This document shows, one piece after another, positions 12,735 to 23,884 of a stretch of DNA of 64,000 nucleotides (position 1 is its first letter; every line of letters begins with the position of its first letter). The notes under the pieces are model-generated. The model was given only the letters and a program-made list of their open reading frames with translations, made no database searches and was not told where the DNA came from. The translations under genes and the position numbers were made by a program. This DNA is from Cacajao melanocephalus (Eukaryota; Chordata; Mammalia; Primates; Pitheciidae): contig CAUYLG010059051.1 in the NCBI GenBank assembly GCA_963573385.1, positions 62,001-126,000 of the forward strand, given 5' to 3'.

Positions 12735-12932
12735 ATGATAGCCAATCCTATGTAGCACTCATTAAGTACCAAGCACTATTAAGTACTTGAGGGAGAATAA
12801 ATTATACAATCCTATATGGCCTGCATTTCTGTCATATGCATTTTTTTTGATACAAAAAAGGCACAGAATGGTTAAGACACATACTTAAGGTCATACAGCT
12901 AGTAAGTTACAGAGCAAGAATGGAACCCAAAA
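12735..12932 (-). mobile_element. MIR SINE, interrupted by an Alu
   Basis: Inverted MIR landmarks run from the 3' end (ACCAAGCACTATTAAGTACT) to the core (AGGTCATACAGCTAGTAAGT) and stop at the Alu insertion. A few bases continue after 13384. Confidence 0.75.
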
Positions 12933-13381
12933 GGCCGGGCAGGGTGGCTCACACCTGTAATCCCAGCACTTTGGGAAGCCGAGGTGGGTAGATCACTTGA
13001 GGCCAGGAGGTTGAGACCACCCTGGCCAATGTGGTGATACCCCATCTCTACTAAAAACACAAAAATTAGGCTGGGCATGGTGGCACGCCTGTAATCCCAG
13101 TACTTTGGGAGGCTGAAGTGGGTGGATTGCTTGAGGTCAGGAGTTCAAGACCAGTCTAACTCACATGGTGAAACCCCATCTCAACTAATAATGCAAAAAT
13201 TAGCCGGGTGTGGTAGCAGGCGCCTGTAATCCCAGCTACTTGGAAGGCGGAGGCAGAAGAACCACTTGAACCCAGGAGGCAGAGAGTGCAGTGAGCTGAG
13301 ATGCACCACTGCACTTCAGCCTGGGCGACAGAGCAAGACTCTTGTCTCAAAACAAAACAAAACAACAACAACAAAACAAAA
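12933..13381 (+). mobile_element. Trimeric Alu (left-left-right arms)
   Basis: The element is about 450 bp, against about 300 bp for a dimeric Alu. A left arm at 12933-13068 ends in an A-rich linker, a second left-type arm starts at 13069 (GGCTGGGCATGG, with ACTTTGGGAGGC and GTCAGGAGTTCAAGACC), and a right arm follows from about 13201 to the A-rich tail. An 11-bp repeat, AAGAATGGAAC, flanks the whole unit at 12916-12926 and 13382-13392, so the trimer sits inside one target-site duplication. Confidence 0.9.
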
Positions 13382-13392
13382 AAGAATGGAAC

Positions 13393-14266
13393 GCAGGCAA
13401 CTCGGCCCCAAAGTCTCAGGAAGAGACATCAGGCCACAGGTGTGTGTGGACCAGTCAGGTGGAAAAGGAGAGCAGCTGGGGCAGGGACTCTGGCTTTGAG
13501 ACCAGCTGTGACCTGGAGAGGGGCTTAGGGAGCCGTCCCGCCCTTCGGGCTCCTGGCCCCACTGGGTTGCTCCTCCAGCTCTGCCTTATTGGCTGCACCA
13601 ACATCTCCTTTCCTCCATTTCAGTTTCACTCCCTCTCACCCACACATCTTCCTTGTTAAAGCCACCCAATCCCACCCCAGGCACCTCCAGTCTTAGTTTA
13701 CCCTTCCTGCCCTCAGAGTTACTCCTGGTGCCAAGCTTTCTGCCTCACCATGCTTCTCCTGCCTGCCCGTCCTCAAGGCTCACTTTGACACGCAGCATCC
13801 CTCAGAGGAATTTGGCTGAGACTAGAAAAGCAGAGGCAATGCCGCCTCCTGGGGAAGGAGCATGTTCATGAGGCAGTTGTTTTCCTCCATCCTGCTCTGC
13901 CCCATCTCTGCTCCAGCTCCTGGAGCAGGAAAATGCAACAGCCCCATTCCAAGAATATAATTTACATAAAACAGTTTCCAAATTTATTAAGGGAGCAGAC
14001 AGCGAAAGGAAACCCACAATTAAAGAGGCTTTGCACGCATTTGATATCTTTCCACTGGCTGAAGTGTATCGTCTTCCTGAATTAATGAGGTCTGGGCAAA
14101 AACTGTAGCATGAAAGTATGCTTCACTTTCAAGACTTCAGGGCCTTTATCAACCTGGGTGGGGCAGGCAGCAGGGGTGGAATTGGCAGGGAAGAGTTAGA
14201 GGCCAATCTGTTTTTTTAAGGATGTGTTGCCAGACTGAAATGGAAGGCCGATACTGTAGGTACAGC
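13393..14266. other. Unique non-coding sequence, possible conserved element
   Basis: No gene or repeat is recognised. The stretch 13950-14110 is AT-rich and complex rather than repetitive, with homeodomain-type words (TTAATGAG, CAATTAAAG), and could be a conserved non-coding element. Confidence 0.4.
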
Positions 14267-14482
14267 CTTTTCTCTGTGAAGGGGGGAAGCACTTTACATT
14301 TGAGGATACCCCAGTTTGTTCATTCAGGAAATCTTTTAAAAAGATTTTTTTTAGAGACAGGGTCTCACCCTGTCACCCAGGCCGGAGTGCAGTGGTGTGA
14401 TTGTAGCTCACTGTAACCTTGAGCTCCTGGGTTCAAGTGATCCCCTTACCTCTGCCTCCCAAAACACCAGGATTACAGGCAG
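14267..14482 (-). mobile_element. Alu monomer within a segment duplicated from 16.6 kb
   Basis: An inverted Alu-type monomer (about 14345-14482) is preceded by about 70 bp of non-Alu sequence that matches the flank of the AluJ at 16660, including the identical 20-mer ACCCCAGTTTGTTCATTCAG (14308-14327 and 16623-16642). The monomer begins like an inverted right arm and ends like the inverted left arm of the 16.9-kb Alu, sharing its CTCCCAAAACAC variant. The simplest reading is a duplicated AluJ that lost its middle by arm-to-arm deletion. Confidence 0.75.
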
Positions 14483-14739
14483 GGGAAGGAGCATGCGTTT
14501 GTATATAACTAAGTAGCCACCCATCAATTTTATCATCATGTCTTTATCATTTACCTAACCGTTTATCCAACCATCCACTTAACACATACATATCCTATCT
14601 TGTTCTCAAAGTCATTTGAAGCAGGTTGCCAGAGATCTGGACCCAAGAGCAGCTGGGGAGGGAAGTGGTTGGACAGGTTACAGGAGATGCCCAGGATAAG
14701 CTTCCCTGAAGCCACATGCCACTGTCGCCTTAGTAGCTT

Positions 14740-14890
14740 GTGATGCAGGGAGAGCCTAGCTTTGGAGTCAGGCAGCCCTGGGTTGAATTCTGACTCGTTT
14801 ACTCACCACCATTAGCTAGTTCGTTTATCTTATTTCTTGTTTATCTTAACAGAATCACACTTAACCACGAGGGTGTTGGTGGATTAACTA
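14740..14890 (+). mobile_element. MIR SINE fragment
   Basis: It contains GGAGTCAGGCAGCCCTGGGT, TTGAATTCTGACTCG and downstream degraded MIR core sequence. Confidence 0.75.
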
Positions 14891-15538
14891 GTAATGTTAG
14901 TAGTGTGCTTATTATATAATATCCCTCATCAAGGTAGACAGTACATATATTATTCATTCTCTAAGTATTTATTCAGCACCTACTATGTGTCAGGCATCAC
15001 CCAACCTGCAGGAACTGTAATACAGACTAGGATAGCCCTATCCTTATTGAAATTTCTTCAAGTACTTACAGGCCTTTTGCTAATTAAAACCCTCCACAAG
15101 GTACCAGATCAATGTACAATTTGTCTAAACTTTGGAGAGCAAAGCAAATTAAAGAGAGATTATCAAGAGCCAGAATTTCAGGGACAGACGCTCATACCAT
15201 TTCATTACAAAAAAAAGTAATAACATGGAAAGGAGACACTCAGAAAGTAACAAGAGGTTTTGTTGTCTGTTTTTTATTTTTTAGAAAACCTATAAGCTGT
15301 TTATAGAAAAGAAAAAGTAAATATGACCTGATGTTTCAGCTTCAGGCATAATAACCCAGACATTTTTGAAACCCACAAGGGTAGTTTCTACTTCTTCAGA
15401 ATGTCTTTTTTTTTTCCTCCCGACTGTCTGGCTTCCTTTTCTCTTCGATGGAATAACATATACAAACTCTACCTAAGAGTGCCGTGTAAAGTACATGCCA
15501 ACCTAGAAGACATGTCTCTAATCAAGTCAAAAGAGCAC

Positions 15539-15740
15539 AGTATTCATTCATTCATTCATTCATTCATCCATTCAACAAATGTTTATTAACAGGTAAGACC
15601 GCAGTATTCATTCATTCATTCAACAAATGTTTATTAACAGGTATTGTTTACCAAGCGCTGTGTGTTAGGGACAAGATGGTACCAAACAAACAGACCCAGG
15701 CCTCAGGAAAGAGAGGCTGTTACATTCAGAGACAATTACC
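15539..15740 (-). mobile_element. L2 3' end with duplicated terminus and (ATTC)n
   Basis: The inverted L2 end (ATTCAACAAATGTTTATTAA) appears twice, at about 15570-15590 and 15620-15640, each preceded by an (ATTC)n run. This is a roughly 60-bp tandem duplication differing mainly in ATTC copy number. L2 sequence continues as CCAAGCGCTGTGTGTTAGGG. Confidence 0.75.
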
Positions 15741-15884
15741 ATACACCACAATGAATGCTTTGATGAAGGATGCAAAAAAAGAAAAACAAAAAGCCAAAAA
15801 AAACTTCACAACGGTGCGGATCCCTCCCTGTGGGGGTGAGAAGGCAAAACAGCTTCAGGGAGCTCGGAGCCACTGTGCCGGCCA

Positions 15885-15975
15885 CTCTTCCTTCCTCCTC
15901 TTCTTTTCCTTCCTCCTCCTCTTTCCTTCATCCTTCCTCTTTTGCTTTCATCCTTCCTCTTCACTTCTCTTTGGA
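15885..15975 (+). repeat. Polypyrimidine (CCTT/CTCCT) tract
   Basis: About 90 bp of nearly uninterrupted C and T, with CCTTCCTCCTCTTCTTTTCC-type words. It is low-complexity sequence; the open frames through it are artefacts. Confidence 0.85.
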
Positions 15976-16577
15976 TATCACTAATAAAAGAGAAAGAGAT
16001 GTCAGAGCCACAGACATGGGGAGGGATTTAGTATCTAGCCTTATGGAACAAAAACCTCGGGACCCAGTTTAGTGTTGCAGAGCTTCCTCTTGAGTTCAGC
16101 TAAAACCAGGCTCTTGTCACACGACCAAGGATGGTTAGGCTCTCAGACACATAGAAGGATGAGGAAAACAGAATTTATTGGGCGAAAAGGACAAAGAAAG
16201 AAAAACTCTCAGCAAAGTGAGGTCTTGCCAACAACCTCCCACCTCACAAATTGAATCCCAGGTTACCACGTAGGCCAGGTTCCTCTCCCCTGCACCCTTC
16301 CTGAATGTCCCCTGGCTCTGCCCCTTTCCCCCAGTAAGCAGGTGGGCCTCATTTAGAGAAAATCAGTTGGGAAAGGGTGGGCTTCATCTGGGACCAGCAG
16401 TCGGGTTTCTCAGCCTTCAGGCTGTGTTAGCCTTGAGGTGTGGTTTCACCCAGGACACTGGCTGTCTCCTGTCTCTATCATTAGCATCTATTCCCAAGTC
16501 TTGGTTGGCCACTTGACTCTGTCCTAGAGCAACCCCAGCAAACAGCGGTCTATTGTATACTTAAATACCCACATGGA
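15976..16577. other. Unique non-coding sequence
   Basis: No gene or repeat is recognised in this stretch. Confidence 0.4.
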
Positions 16578-16963
16578 TTGGGAACTCTCTCCTTTATGGG
16601 AAAGCTCTTTAAATTTTGGGACACCCCAGTTTGTTCATTCAGCACATTTTCTTTTGAAGTTTTTTTGAGACAGGATCTCACTCTGTCACGCAGGTTGGAA
16701 TGCAGTGGCATGATCATAGTTCACTGTAACCTTGAACTCCTGAGCTCAAGTGATCTTCCTGCCTCAGTCTCCCAGGATCTAAGGGCTACAGATGTGTGCC
16801 ACCACTCCCAGCTAGTTTTTTAATTTTTAAAAACTTTTTTGTAGAGATGGTGTCTCACTATGTTGACCAAGCTCATCTCAAATTTCTGGCTTCAAGCTAT
16901 CCTCCCACCTCTGCCTCCCAAAACACTGGGATTTCAGGCGTGAGCCACCAATGTGCCTGGCCT
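16578..16963 (-). mobile_element. AluJ-like SINE with the flank shared with 14.3 kb
   Basis: An inverted full-length Alu (about 16660-16963), with AluJ-like divergence, ends GTGCCTGGCC. The roughly 80 bp to its left is non-Alu sequence that recurs at 14267-14344. Confidence 0.88.
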
Positions 16964-18025
16964 CATTCCACAAATCTTTACAAAGCTTCAAACACGGTCC
17001 AGATGCTGGGAATACAGAGACAAATCAAACACAAACCCTCCCTTCTAGCTGTCCCCAGCTTTCTCGCTCCTTTGCGGCCACCTCTTCTGCCCTGCTTTTC
17101 TACCTTGCCCCTTCTCCTGTCACGTGGCTTTTGGTTTGGTCACCACTTTGCCTGTGTTTCTTTCCAGAAGTGAGTCCCAGACTTCAGGTGTGGTCTGACT
17201 CACGTCCTATCGGGCCTCTCCCTCTGAAAACTGTGCTTGTATTAAAGCAGTTTGGGAGCTCATTAATGTTCTTGGCAGCCAGGTCCTACCCCTGACGTGC
17301 AGGAGCTGGCTGTCCACTTAGGAGACCTCCATCTTTTTCACACGTGAGTCTGTTAAGCCTCACCTCCCTCATCGCCTCCCTGTGTGGGGCAGTTTTCGAC
17401 AAATGTTCAGAGTCTAACACCTGCCCTTGTTAAACTTAATCCTGTTACACTAGTCCCCTTGTTTTTACTTCCCAAACCTTTTGAGTCTTGCTTCTGCTAC
17501 CCAAGAAGACCTAGAAAGCTCCACATCTCCTCTTAAAATGTTTGTGTGTGTGTGTGTGTGTGTGTGTGATTTGCATGCACATCCCTGGGTACAGCTCTGA
17601 GGAGCCCACCCGTAGGTTTCTGAACAATCTTCCATGAATACAGCTCATTCATACACATGTTTATTCATTCTGCAACATTTATTCAACATTTCCTAACAAA
17701 ACTTTTGCCTTTGAGCACTTTTTGCCCAGGCATTACAAAGATGATAGAAGCAAATAAATCCATACTAAGGAGTGAATTATTGATAGTACTCACCTGCATT
17801 TTTTTTTAAGAAGAGGGTTTTATTTATTTTGGCCTAATTTCCACCTGTCAGAAAATTCAAACAGTGATGAATTACATATTACTATACTACATTTTATTAT
17901 CAGCCGCAAAATTCAAGTGTGCTCTGCTTAAAATTCGGAAGACAAACTCTCGTTTAGAAAAATCCATTCTGTTAGTGCCTGATCAAAATGGACTAAAAAG
18001 TTCATGATGCATACATATTGATTCC
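16964..18025. other. Mostly unique sequence
   Basis: No gene is seen. Around 17640-17760 there are weak inverted-L2 words (TTATTCATTCTGCAACATTT). The (TG)n run is listed separately. Confidence 0.4.
17537..17568 (+). repeat. (TG)n microsatellite
   Basis: About 15 TG dinucleotides in a nearly perfect run. Confidence 0.95.
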
Positions 18026-18325
18026 ATTTTTTTCTTGAGACAGAGTGTCACTCTGTCACTTAGGCTGGATTGCAGTGGCGCGATCTTGGCTCACTGCAAC
18101 CTCTGCCTCCTGGGTCCAGGTGATTCTCCTGCCTCAGCCTCCTGAGTAGCTGGGATTACAGGCACGTGCCACCATGCCAGGCTAATTTTTTTTTTTTCGG
18201 TATTTCTAGTAGAGATGGGGTTTCACCATGTTGGTCAGGCTGGTCTCAAACTCCTGACCTCATAATCTGCCCACCTCAGCCTCCTAAAACGCTGGGATTT
18301 CAGGCGTGAGCCACCATGCTCAGCT
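18026..18325 (-). mobile_element. Alu SINE (full length)
   Basis: An inverted Alu with both arms, ending in GTGAGCCACCATGCTCAGC. It abuts an inverted L1 3' end. Confidence 0.95.
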
Positions 18326-18334
18326 AATTGTTTT

Positions 18335-18700
18335 CTTTCTTTTTTTTTTTTTTAATGTATTTTAGTCTGGATTCAAGGGGTTCTTGTGCATATATGTTAC
18401 ACGGGTATAATTGTATGCTGGTGGGATTGGGCTTCTAGTGTGCCCATTAAGCAAATAGTGAACATCGTACGCAATAGGTGTTCTTCACCTCTGTCCCCTC
18501 TCCCACAACCCCCCTTTGGGAGTTCCCAGTGTTTATTGTCTGCATCTTTATGTCCATGTGTGCCCACTGTTTTGCTCCCACTTGTAAGTGAGAACATGAG
18601 GTATTTGGTTTTGTTTCTGGTTAGTTTGCTTAGGACAATGACCTCCAGCTCCGTGATTTTGATGCAAAGCACATGATTTTGTTCTTTTTATTTTTTTAAT
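18335..18700 (-). mobile_element. L1 3' end (L1MA/L1PB-age)
   Basis: Inverted L1 3'-terminal landmarks follow a poly-T: TTCTTGTGCATATATGTTAC, then CACTTGTAAGTGAGAACATG, then TTAGTTTGCTTAGGACAATG. It is more diverged than the full-length L1 at 25.8 kb. It is 5'-truncated. Confidence 0.85.
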
Positions 18701-19229
18701 GACTGCTTCACCTTCTTCTTAACTATCCCAAGGTGTTTGCTTCTTAAACTGATTGGTGAAATCCAGCAGTAATCGCAGAAGCAAGTGGAGACAGGCTTGT
18801 TTAAATAGTATCATTCAGCTGACTCTGACAGAGGCCCTTCCGTACACACCCAATCTTCTCCTCGGTCAGAGCTTCTAGAGAGGATGGCTGGCTAACCCCA
18901 GGATCCAGAAATATTTAGAGAATCCTCAACATACTTTCTACTCACCCCAGTGACCCACTGGACTGCATGGAGCTCAGAAATGTTGTGGGGACCCCAGAAC
19001 CCCAAGATCTTCAGCCCCAACTCACAGCTTTCTCCCTTGTCATTGGAAAAGATTGAGGACCTTGGCTCACATCTCTGTTTCTCAAGGTGATTTATGGCTC
19101 AGCCTATATCCAGGTGGAGTAAAGCTTTTACTTATTCTTTTGGAGTAGGTGTGTCTGGACTAGGGTTTGCACCCCAGGAGTTGGGTAGAATTGGAGTAGC
19201 AAGGCCTTTAGCAGATCTGACCTCTGGGG
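18701..19229. other. Unique non-coding sequence
   Basis: Nothing recognisable is seen. Confidence 0.4.
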
Positions 19230-19365
19230 AAAGTTCTAACATGGCAATAATACCACTTTTCCATAGGATTATTACTAAGGTTAAGTGGCAAGATGGCTAT
19301 AACATGCTTAACACAGTGCCAGGCTTGTTGTCAGTGTTTGTAAATGTTAGCTATTACATTAGTTA
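19230..19365 (+). mobile_element. MIR SINE 3' part
   Basis: It contains CTTAACACAGTGCCAGGCTTG followed by AAATGTTAGCTATTAC, the MIR 3' region. Confidence 0.75.
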
Positions 19366-20020
19366 GGAAAGCTAGCTAGTGCAGAACATGACAGCTAACG
19401 CAAAGTCCTCCTTATGCTAAACAGAGAAGGAGTTATTTTTCCAGAAGCAGGTAGTTGCAGGTTTCAGTTCAGGACCTCAAAAATGATGGGGCCAATGTCT
19501 CTGAAATTCTGGACATTCCTTCATAGATGCAAGAGGGCTGTTAGAATGCAAGAAATTGCATCCTTGTTTAAGCCAGGAGAAAGGGGAAAGACTGGCTTAA
19601 CCACATCTGACATCTTTCATCAGGAAAGAAAAGCCTTTCCCAGAAATCCATGAGAAAATTTTTGTTTAGGTCTCAAGGGCCAGATCTGGGTCACTAGCTA
19701 CTCCCTAGCTGCAAAGAGGCTGGGAAAGTTAGGAACAGGATAATCATGATTGGCACACCAGTAATGAGCCATTGCCAGGAAGGAGTAAGCGGTTTAGATA
19801 CTAACAGTGATTATCATAGTGATTGTTACCAGCTCAACTCTGCCTTCCATCCATCTACTTCTCATTTGTAGTGAATTATTGAGTGGCCTCATGCCAGTTA
19901 TAAATATTATTCGTTGTACTCACAGCTGTCTACACTAAACCAGCTTTTCTCTTAACCTTTCCCTGTCCATCTGGATAATATTTCTTATTGTTCCTCCTTC
20001 CCCAGGAGGATTTCTGTACT
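19366..20020. other. Unique non-coding sequence
   Basis: No gene or confidently named repeat is seen. Confidence 0.4.
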
Positions 20021-20350
20021 AGTCACTGTTGCTGATTATGCCGGGTAACAAATAACCCCCAAACATTAATAAACATTTTTTCCCACTTGCAGGTCTGCAG
20101 GTCAGCTGAGGGGGGCCCTGACCCAGGATGGAGGTTCAGGTTTGCTTTTGTGTCTCTCATTCCAGAGCCCTAACCTAGGGAGCACCAAGTACCTAGGGGA
20201 TGCTCTCTTCCTGGTGGATTAAGAGAGCAAAAAAGCAAAACCATGTGAGCACATCGAAAGCTTCTGCTTGCATCATGACCACTCATGTTCCATTGGCCAT
20301 AGCAAGTTCTGTGGCTGGGTCTGACAAGGAAGACTACTATTCCCAGGAGA
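20021..20350. mobile_element. Degraded old interspersed repeat, family uncertain
   Basis: GGGTAACAAATAACCCCCAA followed by TGCAGGTCTGCAGGTCAGCT resembles an old mammalian repeat whose less decayed relative is at 56.3 kb. I cannot name the family safely. Confidence 0.4.
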
Positions 20351-20899
20351 GGGAAGGAGAAAGCAAGTATTTGCTGAACAGGAATCTAATCAATTGCACC
20401 TTCCCAAGCCAAATCTGGGTTAGGAATTCTCCTTGGGCACCCATGGTCCTTAATGCATCCTTCTGTTACAGCTTTGGATTCTTCCTTGCCCTTATCTATT
20501 CCATGGTCTGTCCTCCCCAGTGGATTGCAAAAAGATTGCTGCAGTTGAGATGTGTAAGTCTTTTGTGGGATCTAGGTGAGAGCTGATATGTATAGTTATC
20601 ATGGTCAGGATGGTCAATTATTTAACAGTCTATTAACAAAATAATAAAAGTTACAAAATGAGAATATAAAGGATAAGTTATTTAAAGACTATGATTGGAC
20701 TCTAGTTCTGAACATGATTTAAACTTGATGTCTATGTGCTGCAGATAACAACATATCCATAGAACAGAAACTAGGTCTTCCATTGGCCATAACATATGCC
20801 TATAAGTCCCCTCCCCACTACCAAAGTGGCATCGAGAGGTATGTGCTGTTGCTTGAGAGATCATTCTGCAATTTAAAATTTAAGCTCCACAAATAATCC
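20351..20899. other. Unique non-coding sequence
   Basis: Nothing recognisable is seen. Confidence 0.4.
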
Positions 20900-21015
20900 C
20901 ATAAACATTTCAGTGCCAAACACTGAAGATGCAATGATAAACAACACATGGCCATCGTGCTCAGGTAGCTCACAATCTGAAGGGTAGATGCTGGTGGGAG
21001 AAGAGCAGTTAACAG
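20900..21015 (-). mobile_element. L2 LINE fragment
   Basis: Weak inverted-L2 sequence: CACTGAAGATGCAATGATAA, then GTAGCTCACAATCTGAAGGG. The L1M that follows appears to have inserted next to or into it. Confidence 0.5.
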
Positions 21016-21840
21016 ATAAAATGAAAAGTAGTAAGTGGAATACTTATTTGTTGCTGGTGGGAATGCAAAATGGTACAGCCACTTCTGAAGACAGTTTGGA
21101 AGTTTCTGGAAAAGCTAAGTTTACTCTTACTGTAAGATCCAGCAAGCACACTCCTTGGTATTTATCCAAAGGAGCTGAAAACTTACATTCATACAAAAAC
21201 TTGCACTCTGACGTTTACAGTAGCTTTGTTTATAACTGCCAAAGCATGAAAGCAACCGGGATGTCTTTCAATAGGTGAATGGATAAACAAACTATGGTAC
21301 ATACATGCAATGGAATATTATTCAACACTGAAAGCAAATGAGCTATCAAGCCATGAAAAGATGTGGGGGAAACTAAAATGCATATTGCTAATAAAATAAC
21401 CCAATCTCAAAGGCTATATACTGCAGGATTTCAACGATAAGACATTCTGGAAAAGGCACAACTATGGAGATAGTCAAAAGATCAGCGGTTGCCAAGGGCT
21501 CAGGGGAGGGAGAGAGGGATAAATAGGTAGAACACAGAGGATTTTTGGGGCAATGAAACTATTCCATATGATACTGTAATAGTGGATACCTGTCATTATA
21601 CCTTTGTCAAACCCAGAGAATGTACAATACAAAGAATGAACCCTAATGTAATCTACAGATTTTGGTTGACAATAATGTATCTATATTTACTCATCAATTG
21701 CAACAAATGTACCACATTAATGCAAGATGTTAATATTCAGGAAAGTCTGAGTGAGGAGGCATTGAGAAAGGTATATGGTAACTCTATAATTCTGCTCAAT
21801 TTTTCTGTAAACCTACAACTACCCGCCCCCCCCAGAATAG
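21016..21840 (+). mobile_element. L1M 3' end (old LINE-1)
   Basis: Sense L1M landmarks occur in order: TGCTGGTGGGAATGCAAAAT, TTGGTATTTATCCAAAGGAG, AATGGATAAACAAACTATGG, GGAATATTATTCAACACTGA and GCGGTTGCCAAGGGCTCAGG. Open frames are fragmentary. Confidence 0.88.
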
Positions 21841-22084
21841 TCTATTAATGTAGAGAACAAGGTAATAAAGTGCAATAAAAGGGATATGTACAGAGTGTTA
21901 TGGCAAAACAGAGAAAGCACACTGGGAAACCCTTCCAGAGGAGATGGGTTTGAACTGAGTCTTGAAGGATAATCGAAATTCACCAGGTAGAGCAAGGAGA
22001 AAGGTGAACCTGGCAGAGGGTACCATCTGTGCCAGGGTGTCAATGGCAGGATCATCACCTGTTGTGTCCACTGACCAAGTATCT

Positions 22085-22140
22085 AGAGTGATGCCTGCCC
22101 TAGAGAGGGTGCTCAATAAATATTTGTTGAGTGAATGGGT
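22085..22140 (+). mobile_element. L2 3' terminus
   Basis: It contains GGTGCTCAATAAATATTTGT followed by TGAGTGAATGG, the L2 tail. Confidence 0.75.
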
Positions 22141-22159
22141 GGTAACTTGACAGGACACA

Positions 22160-22920
22160 GCAAGGTGGAGCTCTATTTCCTAGCTAGACACAAAGACTAT
22201 CAAAAAGTGCAATAGGTACATATTTTATAGTGTCCCCTTCCTATCCACCCTTAACGGCTAAAAGGGTATCAAATGTTTCCAATTTCTCTTTGGCTGGGGA
22301 AAAACATCTTGATGTTGATGTTCATGCTCTAAAGGTAATTAGATGCCAGAGAAGAGACCGGATTGTAGGCGATGGCAGCTTGCTTACAGTATATATTTAT
22401 AAACAAGCAAAATCAAAACTGTAAAGTCACATTTCAAGATGGTTTTGTGTTTCTCCACATTGAGCCAACAGCCTGTGGACAATACCACATAATCCAGTGG
22501 AATTGGCCGCCTTGGCCAAATGAGAGAGCCCATCTCCATGGAGGCTTTGAAGCAGAAGGGTTGGGCACTGAGCAGGAGGGAGAAGCACCACCCCTGTGGG
22601 GCTTGGCTCAGTCCACAGGGTCTGGGGGCAAATCTCATGCAAAACACGAATGGGACTGGAACCAACGTCAAGGAGGAGACACTTCGGAATCCAGTCTCTG
22701 TCACTAGGAGCTTCCCCTCCAGGCCTCCAGCAGAGACAGTGTGGTCCTTCCTCCCTGATCTTTCATCTCTTGGAATCTCTAGTTGCTAGGCTCAGGTGAA
22801 CAGTGTCGTAACCCATCCTGTGATGGATTTATCATCCCACTTATGGATTACTGCCTATGGCCACACACTGTGCTTGGCATGTACGCATTTTGGTTTATGT
22901 AGGCCTTCCAACAAGCTGCC
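22160..22920. other. Unique non-coding sequence
   Basis: Overlapping frames of 60-110 codons on both strands around 22370-22800 contradict one another and show no domain. I see nothing to annotate as a gene. Confidence 0.45.
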
Positions 22921-22924
22921 AGGT

Positions 22925-23055
22925 GGGTAATGTGATTGAGATTGGGAAACTCAAGTTCAGGAAAGTTAGGTCACTTACTCAGTGTCACCTGGGGATAAGT
23001 GGCAGGGCTGGGACTGGAACTCCCATCTGTCTGGCTTCGAGCTCATGTGCACGGC
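22925..23055 (-). mobile_element. MIR SINE fragment
   Basis: Inverted MIR core: GAGATTGGGAAACTCAAGTT, GTCACCTGGGGATAAGTGGC and AGGGCTGGGACTGGAACTCC. Confidence 0.8.
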
Positions 23056-23059
23056 CACC

Positions 23060-23690
23060 CTGCCGACTACCCAGCAGGGGTCTGGGCATGGCCTTCAGAT
23101 GAGCACTGTGAGAGGATGAGCTACCAAAGAAATAGACAATGGGCTTCTCCTTGGCCCCTGAGATTTCCTTTGAAAAATAATTTGCAAAATCCCCCTCCCT
23201 GTGCCCTGCTCCAGAGTTTGAAGGTGTGGATTCTGTAAACAGCGAGCTCTCCTGAGGCACAAATTGCACCCTCAGGCACCATGCTTGAGGCTTGACCACA
23301 CTTCAGGCTGGCTCCACCTGCTCTAGGCTGTGTCTCTAAAGGTGACCCCACCCCTGCCCCCCTGCCTCACACTAGGTCTTTACTCAAGAAAATGTGATAC
23401 TACCAAACCACAAAATGTACATTGTCCCAAACAGCTTGCACCAGACCATTTTCAGGAATTCTCTAGTGACCCCTTCTGTAATTTCCATTTCCACATAGAC
23501 CCAGGCCCTTTTCGTTCCCCCTTCTTTACTTCCCCAGAGTCGCTTTTGGTTCTCTTTCTGTTCTTCCTTCAGAAGCTTCAGTCCCCTTTAATTGGGGCTG
23601 AGCTCTGTCCTGGAGTCTCTCCCCCAAAGCAGGAGTCTGAATAAAACCAATCTTGCCACCTTTCATAAGTGTCTTGCACTGTGCGTGTGT
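23060..23690. other. Unique non-coding sequence
   Basis: Nothing recognisable is seen. Confidence 0.4.
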
Positions 23691-23694
23691 TTCA

Positions 23695-23810
23695 ATTGAT
23701 AGTTCAAATCCTACTTCCTCTGGGTATTAGCTGTGTGTCCTTGGGTGAATCACTTCACTTCTCTGAGCCTCAACAACTTCCTCATCTTCAAAATGAGAAC
23801 ATAGGTAGGC
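23695..23810 (+). mobile_element. MIR SINE fragment
   Basis: It contains GTGTGTCCTTGGGTGAATCA and TCTGAGCCTCAACAACTTCC. Confidence 0.8.
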
Positions 23811-23884
23811 CCATTTTGCTGCAAGGTGATGAGGGAAGGCCCTCACCAGGGGCCTGGCACTCCTCACTCAGGAATAATTACTGA

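Noticed and set aside
14345..14482. A free Alu monomer (FRAM/FLAM) insertion
   Set aside because: Its flank is shared with the AluJ at 16.66 kb and its two ends belong to different arms, so a duplicated and then deleted dimeric Alu explains it better.
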